In this document: positions 33,213-41,850 of the stretch, in pieces
Position numbering within the stretch: the stretch's first letter is position 1
Layout of the letters: each line of letters starts with the position of its first letter
Source: Pseudoflavonifractor sp. MSJ-37
GTDB lineage: Bacteria > Bacillota > Clostridia > Oscillospirales > Oscillospiraceae
NCBI RefSeq assembly: GCF_018917965.1
Contig: NZ_JAHLPP010000001.1
Location: forward strand, 62,001 to 126,000
Direction: 5' to 3'
DNA length: 64,000 nucleotides
Program-made: the position numbers and the translations under genes
Notes under the pieces: model-generated
Told to the model about the DNA's origin: nothing
Database searches by the model: none
What the model saw: the letters and a program-made list of their open reading frames with translations, nothing else

Positions 33213-33241
33213 ATTGTATACTCTTTGCTTCGGCGGCGCAA
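33213..33241 (-). promoter_or_regulatory. Sigma-A promoter of the coiled-coil gene
   Basis: TTGCGC (33236-33241), 17 bases, TACAAT (33213-33218) on the minus strand, 36 bases before the start codon. Confidence 0.65.
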
Positions 33242-33294
33242 GTATCCGGCCGATGATTTCACGGAATTTTAAGGAAGCCTCCAGCCGCCGCAGA

Positions 33295-33323
33295 CACCGG
33301 GCACGCGGTGAGGGCATAGGATA
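33295..33323 (+). promoter_or_regulatory. Candidate sigma-K promoter of the collagen-like gene
   Basis: CACC (33295-33298), 16 bases, CATAGGATA (33315-33323). This matches the sigma-K pattern (AC in the -35, CATANNNTA in the -10). The predicted start would fall at the GGAGG, only about 12 bases before the ATG, which weakens the case. Confidence 0.4.
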
Positions 33324-33341
33324 GCCCGGAGGTCATGCCTG

Positions 33342-34454
33342 ATGAATATCTACCAGAACCGGGACTTCCCGCTGGGAGGTCCCGACCCCGGACGGCGGCC
33401 CTTCCCGCCCTGTCCGCCCTGTCCGCCCGGTCCCGCCTGCTGCCCCCGGCCCCAGGAGCCCTGTACGGTGAGCATCGTCCCAATCCCCGGTCCGACGGGT
33501 CCTGCCGGACCGATGGGCCCCGCTGGTCCGATCGGACCTCAGGGACCCATGGGCTCCCCGGGGATTCCGGGAGCCGTCGGCCCTCAGGGACCGGCCGGTC
33601 CCGCGGGCGTACAGGGCCCCATCGGTCCCACCGGCCCCGAAGGCCCTGCCGGAGCGGCAGGCGCGCAGGGCCCCGTCGGCCCCACCGGCCCCGAAGGCCC
33701 CGCCGGAGCGGCGGGCGCGCAGGGCCCTGTCGGTCCCACCGGCCCCGAAGGCCCCGCCGGAGCGGCAGGCGCGCAGGGCCCTGTCGGTCCCACCGGCCCC
33801 GAAGGTCCTACCGGAGCGGCGGGCGCGCAGGGCCCCGTCGGCCCCACCGGCCCCGAAGGCCCCGCCGGAGCGGCGGGTGCGCAGGGCCCAGTCGGTCCCA
33901 CCGGCCCCGAAGGCCCCGCCGGAGCGGCGGGCGCACAGGGCCCAGTCGGTCCCACCGGTCCCGAAGGTCCTGCCGGAGCGGCGGGTGCGCAGGGCCCCAT
34001 CGGTCCCACCGGTCCCACTGGTCCTGCCGGGGAAGCTCCGGCGGTCAGTGCCCTTTATACGGTGGCACCGGACGGGCAGACGCCCGCGGCGGCGGGGGCG
34101 GCATTGGTGTTCCCCACGGACCAGGTCCTGCTGGGCACGTCTGTCAGCCATGCGGCAGGCACCGGAGCAGTCACGCTGAACGACGCGGGCACCTATGAGG
34201 TCCTCTACACGTCGGACGCGGCGGCCGCCAACGGGACGACTCCGCCGGTGGTGGCCAGCCTCCAGCTCAACAGCAACGGGACGCAGGTGCCCGGCTCGCT
34301 GTCCACTGCCACGGCGGAAACGGCAGAGCAGACGGTGCCGCTCTCCAATTCCGCACTGATCACGGTCACCGGTGCCACGACGCTGGAGCTGGTGGCCAAC
34401 AACACCGATGCCACGTTCTCCAACGCCTCTCTCATGGTCCGCCGGATCAGCTGA
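33342..34454 (+). CDS. BclA-like collagen-repeat spore surface protein
   Basis: A 370-residue protein. The N-terminus is Pro/Cys-rich ([18 protein letters not shown]). It is followed by an uninterrupted Gly-X-Y collagen-like region (about 52-230), including seven copies of an 18-residue unit ([18 protein letters not shown]). The C-terminal 135 residues form a beta-rich trimerising domain like that of BclA exosporium proteins ([27 protein letters not shown]). In Bacillus and Clostridioides such proteins form the hair-like nap of spores. GGAGG is nine bases before the ATG. Confidence 0.88.
   Translation: MNIYQNRDFPLGGPDPGRRPFPPCPPCPPGPACCPRPQEPCTVSIVPIPGPTGPAGPMGPAGPIGPQGPMGSPGIPGAVGPQGPAGPAGVQGPIGPTGPEGPAGAAGAQGPVGPTGPEGPAGAAGAQGPVGPTGPEGPAGAAGAQGPVGPTGPEGPTGAAGAQGPVGPTGPEGPAGAAGAQGPVGPTGPEGPAGAAGAQGPVGPTGPEGPAGAAGAQGPIGPTGPTGPAGEAPAVSALYTVAPDGQTPAAAGAALVFPTDQVLLGTSVSHAAGTGAVTLNDAGTYEVLYTSDAAAANGTTPPVVASLQLNSNGTQVPGSLSTATAETAEQTVPLSNSALITVTGATTLELVANNTDATFSNASLMVRRIS
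33624..34001 (+). repeat. Seven tandem 54-bp repeats in the collagen-like gene
   Basis: In-frame repeats starting GGTCCCACCGGCCCC, each 54 bases, with small silent or conservative changes (one unit has Thr for Ala). Such arrays often vary in copy number between strains. Confidence 0.9.
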
Positions 34455-34480
34455 GGGGCAGGAAGAGACGAGGAAACAGG

Positions 34481-34510
34481 AAAATGCCGCGGCGAAAGTC
34501 GCGGCATTTT
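34481..34510. terminator. Bidirectional terminator
   Basis: AAAATGCCGCG and CGCGGCATTTT form a stem with A and T tracts on both sides, serving the collagen-like gene and the convergent regulator gene. Confidence 0.85.
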
Positions 34511-34519
34511 CGATCGACC

Positions 34520-35668
34520 TCAGTGGGGGGACGCTCCATCAGACCCCCACACCGCCAGATAGAGCAGGAACAGGTCCCGGAACCGGCGGGGATCGCGGCC
34601 GGTGCGCTGGGCGAAGCGGTCCAGCCGATATTGGAAGGTGTTGCGGTGGACGAACGTCTCCTCCGCACAGCGCCGCAGATCGCCGTCGTACTTGAAATAG
34701 GTCTGGAGCATCTGCCGGGCCGCCGGTTCCTCTGCTTCGGAGAAGCCGGCGAACACGGCCTGGCGTACGTCCCGTATCAGCTCCCGGGGGATGCTCTGGA
34801 GGATGAGGTCCAGAGACAGTCCGTCGTACGGGACCAGAGCCTGACCGCTCCGGATGGCCGCTGTGAGCGCGGTCCGGGCCTCCCGATAACAGCGTCGGAT
34901 ATCCATGGCATCCCGGGAGACCGAGCTGATCCCGGCCTGCACCTGCACGGGGTAGAAGGACTGGATGTCTGTGCAGATCTGCCGGAGGTCGTCACGAAGC
35001 TCCGCCTGGGGACGTTCCCAGAAGAGCAGGAGCAGCTGGTCATGGACGGCGGCACAAAAGTCCTGCGGACGGCCCCGCATCCGCTGTTGGATCAGCCGCA
35101 GGATCTGGGGCCGCTGCATCTCCTGGAGGTCCTCTACCCGGTGGGCCTGTCCCTGGACGGCGGTGGTCTGGAGGAGGACCACGGTCCGCGGGACGGACAG
35201 GTCGAAGCCCAGCAGGCCGCCGCGGATCTCCAGCTCCTCCTGCCGGACGTCTTCTGAGAAGAGCCAGTGCTCCACGAACAGGTCTCGGGCCCGGTCGATC
35301 AGCTCGTCCTTTTCCTGCCGCTGGCGGTCGATCAGCATGATCTCGGCCATCTTTTTGATGATGTCGGCGGAGGTGCGGATCTCCTCCGGCGGACCGGTGA
35401 CGCCGATCACGCCCACGGTCTCTCCGGCCAGACTGATCGGCAGATTGATGCCCTCTCGGGTCCCGACCGGCGCGTCCTCCTTGTGCAGGATCAGCACGTC
35501 CCCGCCGGTGCGCAGGAGCCGGAGCGCTCCCTCATGGATCTGACCGGTCCGGGCGGGGTCCGTACTGGCGAGGATGGTGCCGTCCCGGTCGATCAGGTTG
35601 ATATGGTGATGGATGGTGGCGCGCATCTCATCTACGATCATCTGTGCGCTGTGGGCTGATATGAACAT
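34520..35668 (-). CDS. CdaR-type sugar diacid regulator
   Basis: A 382-residue regulator. The N-terminal putative sugar-diacid recognition domain (1-130) has INLIDRDGTILASTDPARTG and INLPISLAGETVGVIGVTG. A middle degenerate GGDEF-like domain follows. The C-terminal PucR/CdaR HTH has LQTYFKYDGDLRRCAEETF and VHRNTFQYRLDRFAQRTG. In E. coli CdaR activates glycerate, galactarate and glucarate use. Here it is divergent from glycerate dehydrogenase and glycerate kinase genes, so it very likely controls them. Confidence 0.9.
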   Translation of the reverse strand: MFISAHSAQMIVDEMRATIHHHINLIDRDGTILASTDPARTGQIHEGALRLLRTGGDVLILHKEDAPVGTREGINLPISLAGETVGVIGVTGPPEEIRTSADIIKKMAEIMLIDRQRQEKDELIDRARDLFVEHWLFSEDVRQEELEIRGGLLGFDLSVPRTVVLLQTTAVQGQAHRVEDLQEMQRPQILRLIQQRMRGRPQDFCAAVHDQLLLLFWERPQAELRDDLRQICTDIQSFYPVQVQAGISSVSRDAMDIRRCYREARTALTAAIRSGQALVPYDGLSLDLILQSIPRELIRDVRQAVFAGFSEAEEPAARQMLQTYFKYDGDLRRCAEETFVHRNTFQYRLDRFAQRTGRDPRRFRDLFLLYLAVWGSDGASPH

Positions 35669-35798
35669 GGTGTCCCTCCCTGCCCGGATCGTCTCTTTTT
35701 ACAAAAGTATAGCTTATTTTTGGAAAGATCACAAGGCGGGACGGTGTAAAATAAAAAAGAACGGTCGGATGACCGAACATCGAAGGAGGCAGAGCATC

Positions 35799-36761
35799 AT
35801 GAAGATCGTGATCCTGGACGGATATACGGAGAACCCGGGCGACCTGAGCTGGGAGGGCATCGCCCAGTTCGGCGACCTGACGGTCTATGACCGCACGTCC
35901 CTGACGGATGAGGAGGAGATCCTGGCCCGCATCGGCGACGCCGAGGTGGTCTACACCAACAAGACGCCCCTCTCCGGCAGCGTGATCCGGCAGTGTCCGG
36001 ATCTGAAGCTGATCAGTGTGCTGGCCACCGGCTACAACGTGGTGGATGTGGCCGCCGCCAGGGAACGGAGCATCGTAGTGTCCAACGTGCCGACCTATGG
36101 CACCGACGCCGTGGGACAGTTCGCCATCGCCATGCTGCTGGAGATCTGCCACCATGTGGGCCATCACGACCGGGCGGTCCATGAGGGACGGTGGGAACAC
36201 TGCGCGGACTGGTGCTTCTGGGACTACCCGCTGATCGAGCTGGCGGGCAAGACCATGGGCATCATCGGCTTCGGCCGCATCGGACAGGCCACCGGCCGGA
36301 TCGCCAAGGCGCTTGGCATGGAGGTCATCGCCTATGACAGCCATGCCACAGAGAGCGGGCGGGTCATCGCCGACTATGTGGAGCTGGACGAGCTCCTGTC
36401 CCGGTCCGACGTGATCGCTCTCCACTGCCCGCTGTTCCCGGAGACCAGAGGCATCATCAATAAGGACACCATCGCGAAGATGAAGGACGGAGTCATCCTG
36501 CTGAACAACAGCCGAGGCCCGCTGGTGGTGGAGCAGGACCTGGCCGACGCCCTCAACAGCGGGAAGGTCTACGCCGCCGGTGTGGACGTGGTGGCAGCCG
36601 AGCCGATCCGGGGGGACGACCCCCTGCTGACGGCGAAGAACTGCATCATCACGCCCCATATCAGCTGGGCCCCCAAGGAGAGCCGCCAGCGCCTGATGGA
36701 CATCGCCGTGGAGAACCTGCGGTCCTATGTGGCGGGCGCGCCGACCAATGTGGTGAGCTGA
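35799..36761 (+). CDS. D-2-hydroxyacid dehydrogenase (glycerate/hydroxypyruvate type)
   Basis: A 320-residue NAD(P)-dependent D-isomer 2-hydroxyacid dehydrogenase. The nucleotide fold is IIGFGRIGQATGRIAKALG (about 154-172). Catalytic Arg in LLNNSRGPLV, Glu in VAAEPI and His in TPHISW are present. The HISW variant and pairing with glycerate kinase favour reduction of hydroxypyruvate to D-glycerate. GAAGGAGG precedes the ATG; a 62-residue longer frame overlaps the regulator's promoter region and is unlikely. Glycerate kinase starts one base after its stop. Confidence 0.9.
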   Translation: MKIVILDGYTENPGDLSWEGIAQFGDLTVYDRTSLTDEEEILARIGDAEVVYTNKTPLSGSVIRQCPDLKLISVLATGYNVVDVAAARERSIVVSNVPTYGTDAVGQFAIAMLLEICHHVGHHDRAVHEGRWEHCADWCFWDYPLIELAGKTMGIIGFGRIGQATGRIAKALGMEVIAYDSHATESGRVIADYVELDELLSRSDVIALHCPLFPETRGIINKDTIAKMKDGVILLNNSRGPLVVEQDLADALNSGKVYAAGVDVVAAEPIRGDDPLLTAKNCIITPHISWAPKESRQRLMDIAVENLRSYVAGAPTNVVS

Positions 36762-36762
36762 G

Positions 36763-37899
36763 ATGGAACAGTGCATCGTCATCTCTGACTCGTTCAAGGG
36801 GACTCTGTCCAGCATCGACATCTGCCGCATCGCGAAGGAGACGATCCCCCGGATCTTCCCGGAGTGCCGGGTGCGGACCTTCCCGGTGGCGGACGGCGGC
36901 GAGGGCACCGTGGCCTGCTTCCTGGAGGCAGTGGAAGAGTCTGATCCCGTGACCGTGACGGTCACTGGGCCTTTCGGCGCGCCGGTGGAGGCCGTCTATG
37001 CCCGCTGGGGGGACCACGCCGTCATCGAGATGGCGGCGGCCGCCGGCCTGCCCCTGGCAGGGGACCGGGGCGATCCGGAGCGCACCACCACTTATGGCGT
37101 GGGAGAGATGATTCGCCACGCGGTGGAACACGGATGCCGCCATATCCTGCTGGGCATCGGCGGAAGCGCCACCAACGACGGCGGATGCGGCTGTGCCGCG
37201 GCGCTGGGCGCGGAGTTCCGGGATGCCGCCGGACGGGCCTTCGTGCCCGTCGGCGGCGATCTGGACCAGATCGCCCACATCGACACCGCCGCCGTGGAAC
37301 AGCGGCTGGAGGGAGTCCGGATCACCGTCATGTGCGACGTGGAGAACCCGCTCTTCGGCGAGAACGGGGCCGCCTATGTGTTCGGCCCCCAGAAGGGGGC
37401 GGATCCGGCCATGGTCCGCCGTCTGGACGCGGGCCTGCGGGCGCTGGACCGGCGGATCCGGGAGGACCTGGGCCGTTCGGTGGCGGATCAGGCGGGGGCC
37501 GGGGCCTCCGGCGGTCTGGGCGCGGGCGCGGTGGCCTTCCTGAGGGCCGAACTGCGCTCCGGCATCGACGCGGTGCTGGATATGCTGGGCTTCGACCGCC
37601 AGCTGGAGGGCACGGATCTGGTCATCACCGGGGAGGGCCGCATCGACGCCCAGAGCGTCCAGGGCAAGGTGATCTCCGGCGTGGCCCGGCGGACCAGACC
37701 GAAAGGCATCCCGCTGGTGGCCATCGTAGGCTCCGCGGACGACAGTAGTGATGCCGCTTATGATCTGGGCGTCACCGCGATCTTCCCCACGGACCGAACT
37801 GCGGTGGGCTATCCCAAGCTCTGCGGCCGCTGTGAGGAGGACTATCGGCGCACCCTGCTGGACGTCCTGCGCCTCTACCGCTGTGCGGAACAGTCCTGA
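36763..37899 (+). CDS. Glycerate kinase (GlxK/GarK type)
   Basis: A 378-residue type 1 glycerate kinase. Family motifs are SDSFKGTLSS (8-17), PVADGGEGTVACFLEA, IGGSATNDGGCG and TGEGRIDAQSVQGKVISGVA. It phosphorylates D-glycerate to 2- or 3-phosphoglycerate, feeding lower glycolysis. Translationally coupled to the dehydrogenase gene. The pair converts hydroxypyruvate to phosphoglycerate. Confidence 0.93.
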   Translation: MEQCIVISDSFKGTLSSIDICRIAKETIPRIFPECRVRTFPVADGGEGTVACFLEAVEESDPVTVTVTGPFGAPVEAVYARWGDHAVIEMAAAAGLPLAGDRGDPERTTTYGVGEMIRHAVEHGCRHILLGIGGSATNDGGCGCAAALGAEFRDAAGRAFVPVGGDLDQIAHIDTAAVEQRLEGVRITVMCDVENPLFGENGAAYVFGPQKGADPAMVRRLDAGLRALDRRIREDLGRSVADQAGAGASGGLGAGAVAFLRAELRSGIDAVLDMLGFDRQLEGTDLVITGEGRIDAQSVQGKVISGVARRTRPKGIPLVAIVGSADDSSDAAYDLGVTAIFPTDRTAVGYPKLCGRCEEDYRRTLLDVLRLYRCAEQS

Positions 37900-37909
37900 G
37901 CTGATTGCG

Positions 37910-37921
37910 GAAAAAAGTTTC
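37910..37921. promoter_or_regulatory. RpiR-type operator candidate 1
   Basis: GAAAAAAGTTTC, an imperfect inverted repeat GAAA-N4-TTTC, upstream of the RpiR gene. Confidence 0.35.
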
Positions 37922-37949
37922 GCATAATGGTGATGATATGGAGAACCAT

Positions 37950-37962
37950 GAAAATAATTTTC
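37950..37962. promoter_or_regulatory. RpiR-type operator candidate 2
   Basis: GAAAATAATTTTC, a perfect 13-base palindrome just upstream of the -35 box. RpiR-family operators are often of the form GAAA-N-TTTC. Confidence 0.5.
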
Positions 37963-37970
37963 TAAAATGC

Positions 37971-37999
37971 TTGAAATAAACTTTGATCTGCGGTATGAT
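37971..37999 (+). promoter_or_regulatory. Sigma-A promoter of the RpiR-aldolase-kinase operon
   Basis: TTGAAA (37971-37976), 17 bases, TATGAT (37994-37999), 18 bases upstream of the start codon. Confidence 0.75.
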
Positions 38000-38017
38000 A
38001 GAGACCGAGGTGTTGAG

Positions 38018-38887
38018 ATGGAACAGACAGGCGCGATGCCGGAGCAGACGGGCGCTTCCTTTCTGATGCGGTGCCACGCGGTGCCGCTGACGGCGAAGGA
38101 GCAGACGATCCGGGACTATATCAAGGCCAACAGCGGCGAGATCATCCATATGTCCATCGGGGAGGTAGCGGAGCAGTGCGGCGTCAGTGAGGCCTCTCTG
38201 GTGCGCTTCTCCAAGAAACTGGGTTTCAAAGGCTTCCAGGCACTGAAGATCTTCGTGGCACAGGACACGATCGCTCCGGCCCTCCAGTTCTATGAGGAGA
38301 TGAGCCCCGACGATACGGCGGACAGCATCGCGCGGAAGGTGTTCCGTTCCTACGCGAACACGCTGAACGAGACTCTGGCGGTCCTGGACCCCCAGAAGGC
38401 GGAGGCCGCCGCGGAGCTGATCGCCAGCGCCCGGAGGGTGGTCTTTTTCGCTCTGGGTGGTTCAGAGAACGTGGCGGAGGACGCGGTGAACAAGTTCCTG
38501 CGCATCGGGATCCCGGCCTATGCCTACACAGACGCCAATATGCAGCGCATGGCGGCGGCTATGATGGGAGAGGGGGACACGGCGGTCGCCATCTCCCATT
38601 CCGGCGCTACCCTGTCCACGATCGAATCTCTGGCCATCGCCAAACAGAACGGGGCGCGCACGGTCGTCATCACCAACCACAGCCGTTCCCCCATTTTAGA
38701 GTACGGCGACGTGTGCCTGTTCACTTCGGCCCGTGAGACCCTCTACCGGGGCGAATCCTTCGCCTCCCGCATCGCCCAGCTGACGATCCTGGACACCCTG
38801 CTGACCATGATCTTCCGGGAGCACGACGCGGAATGCTATGAGAACCTGCAGAAGACGCGGCGCTCTCTGGACGCCACGAAGGTATGA
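38018..38887 (+). CDS. MurR/RpiR family transcriptional regulator
   Basis: A 289-residue regulator. The N-terminal HTH_6 domain (20-95) has MSIGEVAEQCGVSEASLVRF and LGFKGFQALKI. The C-terminal SIS sugar-phosphate-binding domain has VVFFALGGSENVAEDAVNK and ISHSGATLSTIESLAIAKQNG. Such proteins sense phosphosugars and regulate their catabolism. ATG 38018 is close to the promoter; GAGG is seven bases away. Followed by an aldolase and an FGGY kinase whose phosphorylated product is a plausible effector. Confidence 0.92.
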   Translation: MEQTGAMPEQTGASFLMRCHAVPLTAKEQTIRDYIKANSGEIIHMSIGEVAEQCGVSEASLVRFSKKLGFKGFQALKIFVAQDTIAPALQFYEEMSPDDTADSIARKVFRSYANTLNETLAVLDPQKAEAAAELIASARRVVFFALGGSENVAEDAVNKFLRIGIPAYAYTDANMQRMAAAMMGEGDTAVAISHSGATLSTIESLAIAKQNGARTVVITNHSRSPILEYGDVCLFTSARETLYRGESFASRIAQLTILDTLLTMIFREHDAECYENLQKTRRSLDATKV

Positions 38888-38930
38888 ACGATGGGGCCGA
38901 ACGGCCCGACACAGATAAGGAGTGTTTGAA

Positions 38931-39731
38931 ATGAGTTATTTGGGAAAAGACATCCGACTGAGCCGTCTGCTGAACGATAAGTCCGGTCATCTGCTGGCCA
39001 TCACCGTGGACCACAGCATCTCCCGCGGCATCTTCGAGAACCTGATGCCGATCGACGATGTGATCGCCAAGATCGTGGCCGGCAAGCCGGACTCGCTCAC
39101 CATGCATAAGGGCATCGCGCAGAACTGCTTCGCCCCCTTCGCCGGAAAGACCTCCCTCATCCTGAAGGCCTCCTCCTTCTCCCCCTATCAGCCCACCATG
39201 GACACCCAGACCGCCGATGTGGAAGAGGCGGTGCGCCTGGGCGCCGACGCCGTGTCCATGGGCCTGATCCTGGGCGGCGAGTTCCAGCCGCAGCAGGTCT
39301 ACGCGCTGGGCAAGCTGACCAAGGAGGCTGAGCGCTGGGGCATGCCCGTGGTGGCCCACATCTACCCCAAGGGTGAGTTCATCCCCACCGATAAGCGCAC
39401 CTCCTATGAGAACCTGCGCTACTGTGTCCGCCTGGGCGCCGAGCTGGGCGTGGACGTGATCAAGACCTCCTACTCCGGCAGTGCGGAGACCTTCGCCAAG
39501 GTGGTCGAGGCCTGTCCCACCCGGGTGGTGGCCGCCGGCGGCGACAACTTCGCCGATCCTAAGGCGTTCCTCCAGCAGACCCGGGACCTGATGGATGCCG
39601 GCGCCGCCGGCGTCACCTACGGCCGCGGCGTCTGGGAGTACAAAGATCCCACCCGCATGGTCATGGCCCTCAACTGCATCGTGAACGATGACGGTACGGT
39701 GGAGGACGCCATGACGGTCCTCAACGGCTGA
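38931..39731 (+). CDS. Class I aldolase, DhnA/LsrF-like
   Basis: A 266-residue (beta/alpha)8 aldolase of the DeoC/DhnA/LsrF group. It has the N-terminal AITVDHSISRG, the middle GADAVSMGLILGGEF and the Schiff-base Lys in GVDVIKTSYSG, then VVAAGGDNF and AGAAGVTYGRGVWE. The class includes archaeal-type fructose-bisphosphate aldolase and LsrF of AI-2 breakdown. Next to an FGGY kinase it probably splits a phosphorylated sugar. AAGGAG lies before ATG 38931. Confidence 0.88.
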   Translation: MSYLGKDIRLSRLLNDKSGHLLAITVDHSISRGIFENLMPIDDVIAKIVAGKPDSLTMHKGIAQNCFAPFAGKTSLILKASSFSPYQPTMDTQTADVEEAVRLGADAVSMGLILGGEFQPQQVYALGKLTKEAERWGMPVVAHIYPKGEFIPTDKRTSYENLRYCVRLGAELGVDVIKTSYSGSAETFAKVVEACPTRVVAAGGDNFADPKAFLQQTRDLMDAGAAGVTYGRGVWEYKDPTRMVMALNCIVNDDGTVEDAMTVLNG

Positions 39732-39737
39732 TGAGCC

Positions 39738-41267
39738 ATGGGGTACTTTGCCGGACTTGATGTTGGTACCAGCGGCGTCAAAGCCATGGCGTTCGATGCC
39801 GCTGGCAAGACCATCAGCTATGCCTATCAGAGCTATCCCCTGCTGACGCCCCGGGACGGCTGGTGCGAGCTGGACGCGGAACAGATCTGGAGCGCCTGCT
39901 GCGCGGTCCTTCAGACGCTGGCGGCCGAGACCGATGGTCAGCTCCTCACGGTGGCGGTATCCTCTCCGGCACAGGCCGTGGTGCCGCTGGCCGCGGACGG
40001 GACGGCCCTCTACCATTTCATCACCACGGTGGACAGCCGGACCCTGCCCCAGCTCCGCTGGTGGCAGGAGCACGGGGACGAGGAGACCTTCCAGTGCCGC
40101 ACCGGCCTGCCCTTCTCCTCCATCTATGCGGTGAACAAGATCATGTGGCTCCAGGAGCACGAGCCGGAGCTGTGTGCCCGGGTCTGGAAATACCTGTGCA
40201 TCGGGGACTTCATCACCTGGAAGCTGACGGGCCGGACGATGATCGACCGGTCTCTGGCCGGACGGGGCATGATGATGAACGTCCACGACTTCGACTGGGA
40301 CCCGCTGGTGCTGGACTATGCTGGCATCCGGCGGGAGCGCCTGCCGGAGATCGTGCCCAGCGGCACGGCGGCGGGCACGGTGCGCCCCGCTCTGGCCCGG
40401 GAGCTGGGCCTTCCGGCGGAGCTGAACGTGGTGGTGGGCGCCCACGACCAGACCTGCGGCACGATCGGGTGCGGCATCTCCCGGGTAGGGCAGGTGATGA
40501 ACGCTACCGGCACCGTAGAGGTGCTGGATGCGCTGGCCCCGGAGGTCCCCTCCCGGGAGAAGCTCCTGCGCTATCACTACCCCTGCTCTCCCTACATCGC
40601 CGCCGACGGACATCTGGTCATGTCCATCAACCAGAGCGGCGGGCTCCTCCTGAAATGGTACAAGGAGGCATTCTGCCAGTGGGAGTGCGCCTGTGCCGCG
40701 CGGGAGGGCGTCGATCCCTATACCTACATCATCGATCACAGCGCCGATACCATCTCCGATATCTATGTCCTGCCCCATCTGAACGGTGCGGAGACGCCGA
40801 TACAGGACGCGGCGGCGGCAGGAGCGTTCCTGCATCTGCGCTCCTGTCACACCAAGGCGGACATCACCCGGGGCCTGCTGGACAGCCTGGCCTATGAACT
40901 GCGGGCCAATGTGGAGGCACTGCGGGACGCCGGGTGCGCGGTCGATGAGATCCGCGCCATCGGCGGCGGGGCCCGGACGCCCAAGTTCCTCCAGATCAAG
41001 GCGGACGTCTGTCAGGTGCCCGTGTACGCCATGCAGGTCTCCGAGGCCGCGGCGCTGGGCGCGGCCATCGTGGGCGCGGTGGGCGGCGGATATTTCGGCT
41101 CCTATGCCGAGGCCATCGCCGCCATGGTCCAAGTCGGCCGGCTCTATACGCCGGACAGCCGGAACAAGGACGAGTATGACGCCCACTTCCGGGAGTATAC
41201 GCAGTTCTATCCCGCCTTGAGAGACATCCATCATCAGATCGCCGGCCGGCTGGACCGCCGGCATTGA
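39738..41267 (+). CDS. FGGY family carbohydrate kinase
   Basis: A 509-residue sugar kinase of the xylulokinase/LsrK group. Motifs are GLDVGTSGVKAMAF (6-19), VVGAHDQTCGTIGCG (phosphate and substrate region), NATGTVEVLD and, in the C-terminal lobe, AIGGGARTPKFLQIKAD with ALGAAIVGAVGGG. It phosphorylates a ketose or similar polyol using ATP; exact sugar unknown. Seven-base gap from the aldolase gene, same operon. A strong terminator follows. Confidence 0.9.
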   Translation: MGYFAGLDVGTSGVKAMAFDAAGKTISYAYQSYPLLTPRDGWCELDAEQIWSACCAVLQTLAAETDGQLLTVAVSSPAQAVVPLAADGTALYHFITTVDSRTLPQLRWWQEHGDEETFQCRTGLPFSSIYAVNKIMWLQEHEPELCARVWKYLCIGDFITWKLTGRTMIDRSLAGRGMMMNVHDFDWDPLVLDYAGIRRERLPEIVPSGTAAGTVRPALARELGLPAELNVVVGAHDQTCGTIGCGISRVGQVMNATGTVEVLDALAPEVPSREKLLRYHYPCSPYIAADGHLVMSINQSGGLLLKWYKEAFCQWECACAAREGVDPYTYIIDHSADTISDIYVLPHLNGAETPIQDAAAAGAFLHLRSCHTKADITRGLLDSLAYELRANVEALRDAGCAVDEIRAIGGGARTPKFLQIKADVCQVPVYAMQVSEAAALGAAIVGAVGGGYFGSYAEAIAAMVQVGRLYTPDSRNKDEYDAHFREYTQFYPALRDIHHQIAGRLDRRH

Positions 41268-41280
41268 CGGACGAAATGGA

Positions 41281-41323
41281 ACGACCGCCGCCGGATACAG
41301 GCCTTGTATCCGGCGGCGGTCGT
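41281..41323. terminator. Terminator between FGGY kinase and HAD genes
   Basis: A 19-bp perfect stem (41281-41299 with 41305-41323), loop GGCCT; convergent genes on both sides. T tract weak. Confidence 0.7.
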
Positions 41324-41336
41324 CTCGTCTTGCGCC

Positions 41337-41804
41337 TCAGGTCCTCAGGGTGGCCCGCAGGCGGTCGGGGCTCAGGAGGAGCTCCAGCGCGTCCTCTGGG
41401 GCAGTGACCAGCACGTCCGCGTGACCGATCAGGGCGGCACAGATGCCCTCCCGCTCCATCACGGCCAGACGGAGGTCCGCCGCGTCGAACATGGGGATGT
41501 CGTTGAAGCCGTTGCCCACGGCGCACACGCCGCCGCCCAGGCCACGGACGATCTCCTCCTTGCAGGCGGCTGCGCCCGCCTTGGGGAAGGTGCGCACCGT
41601 CACGCCGAGCCCGGCGCACTGGGCCTCTACGGTGCCGTAGGTATCGGCGGTGAGGACATAGACCGGGATCAGGGGAGTCAGGCGGCGGATGGCCTCCGCC
41701 GCGCCGGGGAGGAGGGCGCCGTCCCGGGCGATGGTGCCGTTGTAGTCCAGCACTACATGGCGGATCTCCAGGCTGGGACGGCCGGGGATGTCGATCTGGA
41801 GCAT
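41337..41804 (-). CDS. HAD family hydrolase (soluble P-type ATPase-like)
   Basis: A 155-residue HAD phosphatase with the nucleophile motif VVLDYNGTIARDG (Asp20). The usual second Asp of DxDGT is Asn, as in P-type ATPases and the soluble group related to them. Further motifs are VYVLTADTYGT and GNGFNDIPMFDAADLRLAV. Substrate unknown. GAAGGAGG lies before ATG 41804; a longer frame reads into pstB. It is the last gene of the pst operon, where phoU is common in other bacteria; a phosphate-related role is inference. Confidence 0.85.
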   Translation of the reverse strand: MLQIDIPGRPSLEIRHVVLDYNGTIARDGALLPGAAEAIRRLTPLIPVYVLTADTYGTVEAQCAGLGVTVRTFPKAGAAACKEEIVRGLGGGVCAVGNGFNDIPMFDAADLRLAVMEREGICAALIGHADVLVTAPEDALELLLSPDRLRATLRT

Positions 41805-41850
41805 GACCAGACCTCCTTCATCAGGATGGGATGGGGGCTCCGGCGGCGGT

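Noticed and set aside
33584-34018. Possible CRISPR array or minus-strand Gly-Pro protein at the 54-bp repeats
   Set aside because: The repeats are contiguous and in frame with a collagen-like protein; no unique spacers and no cas genes. The minus frame is the mirror of the Gly-X-Y repeat.
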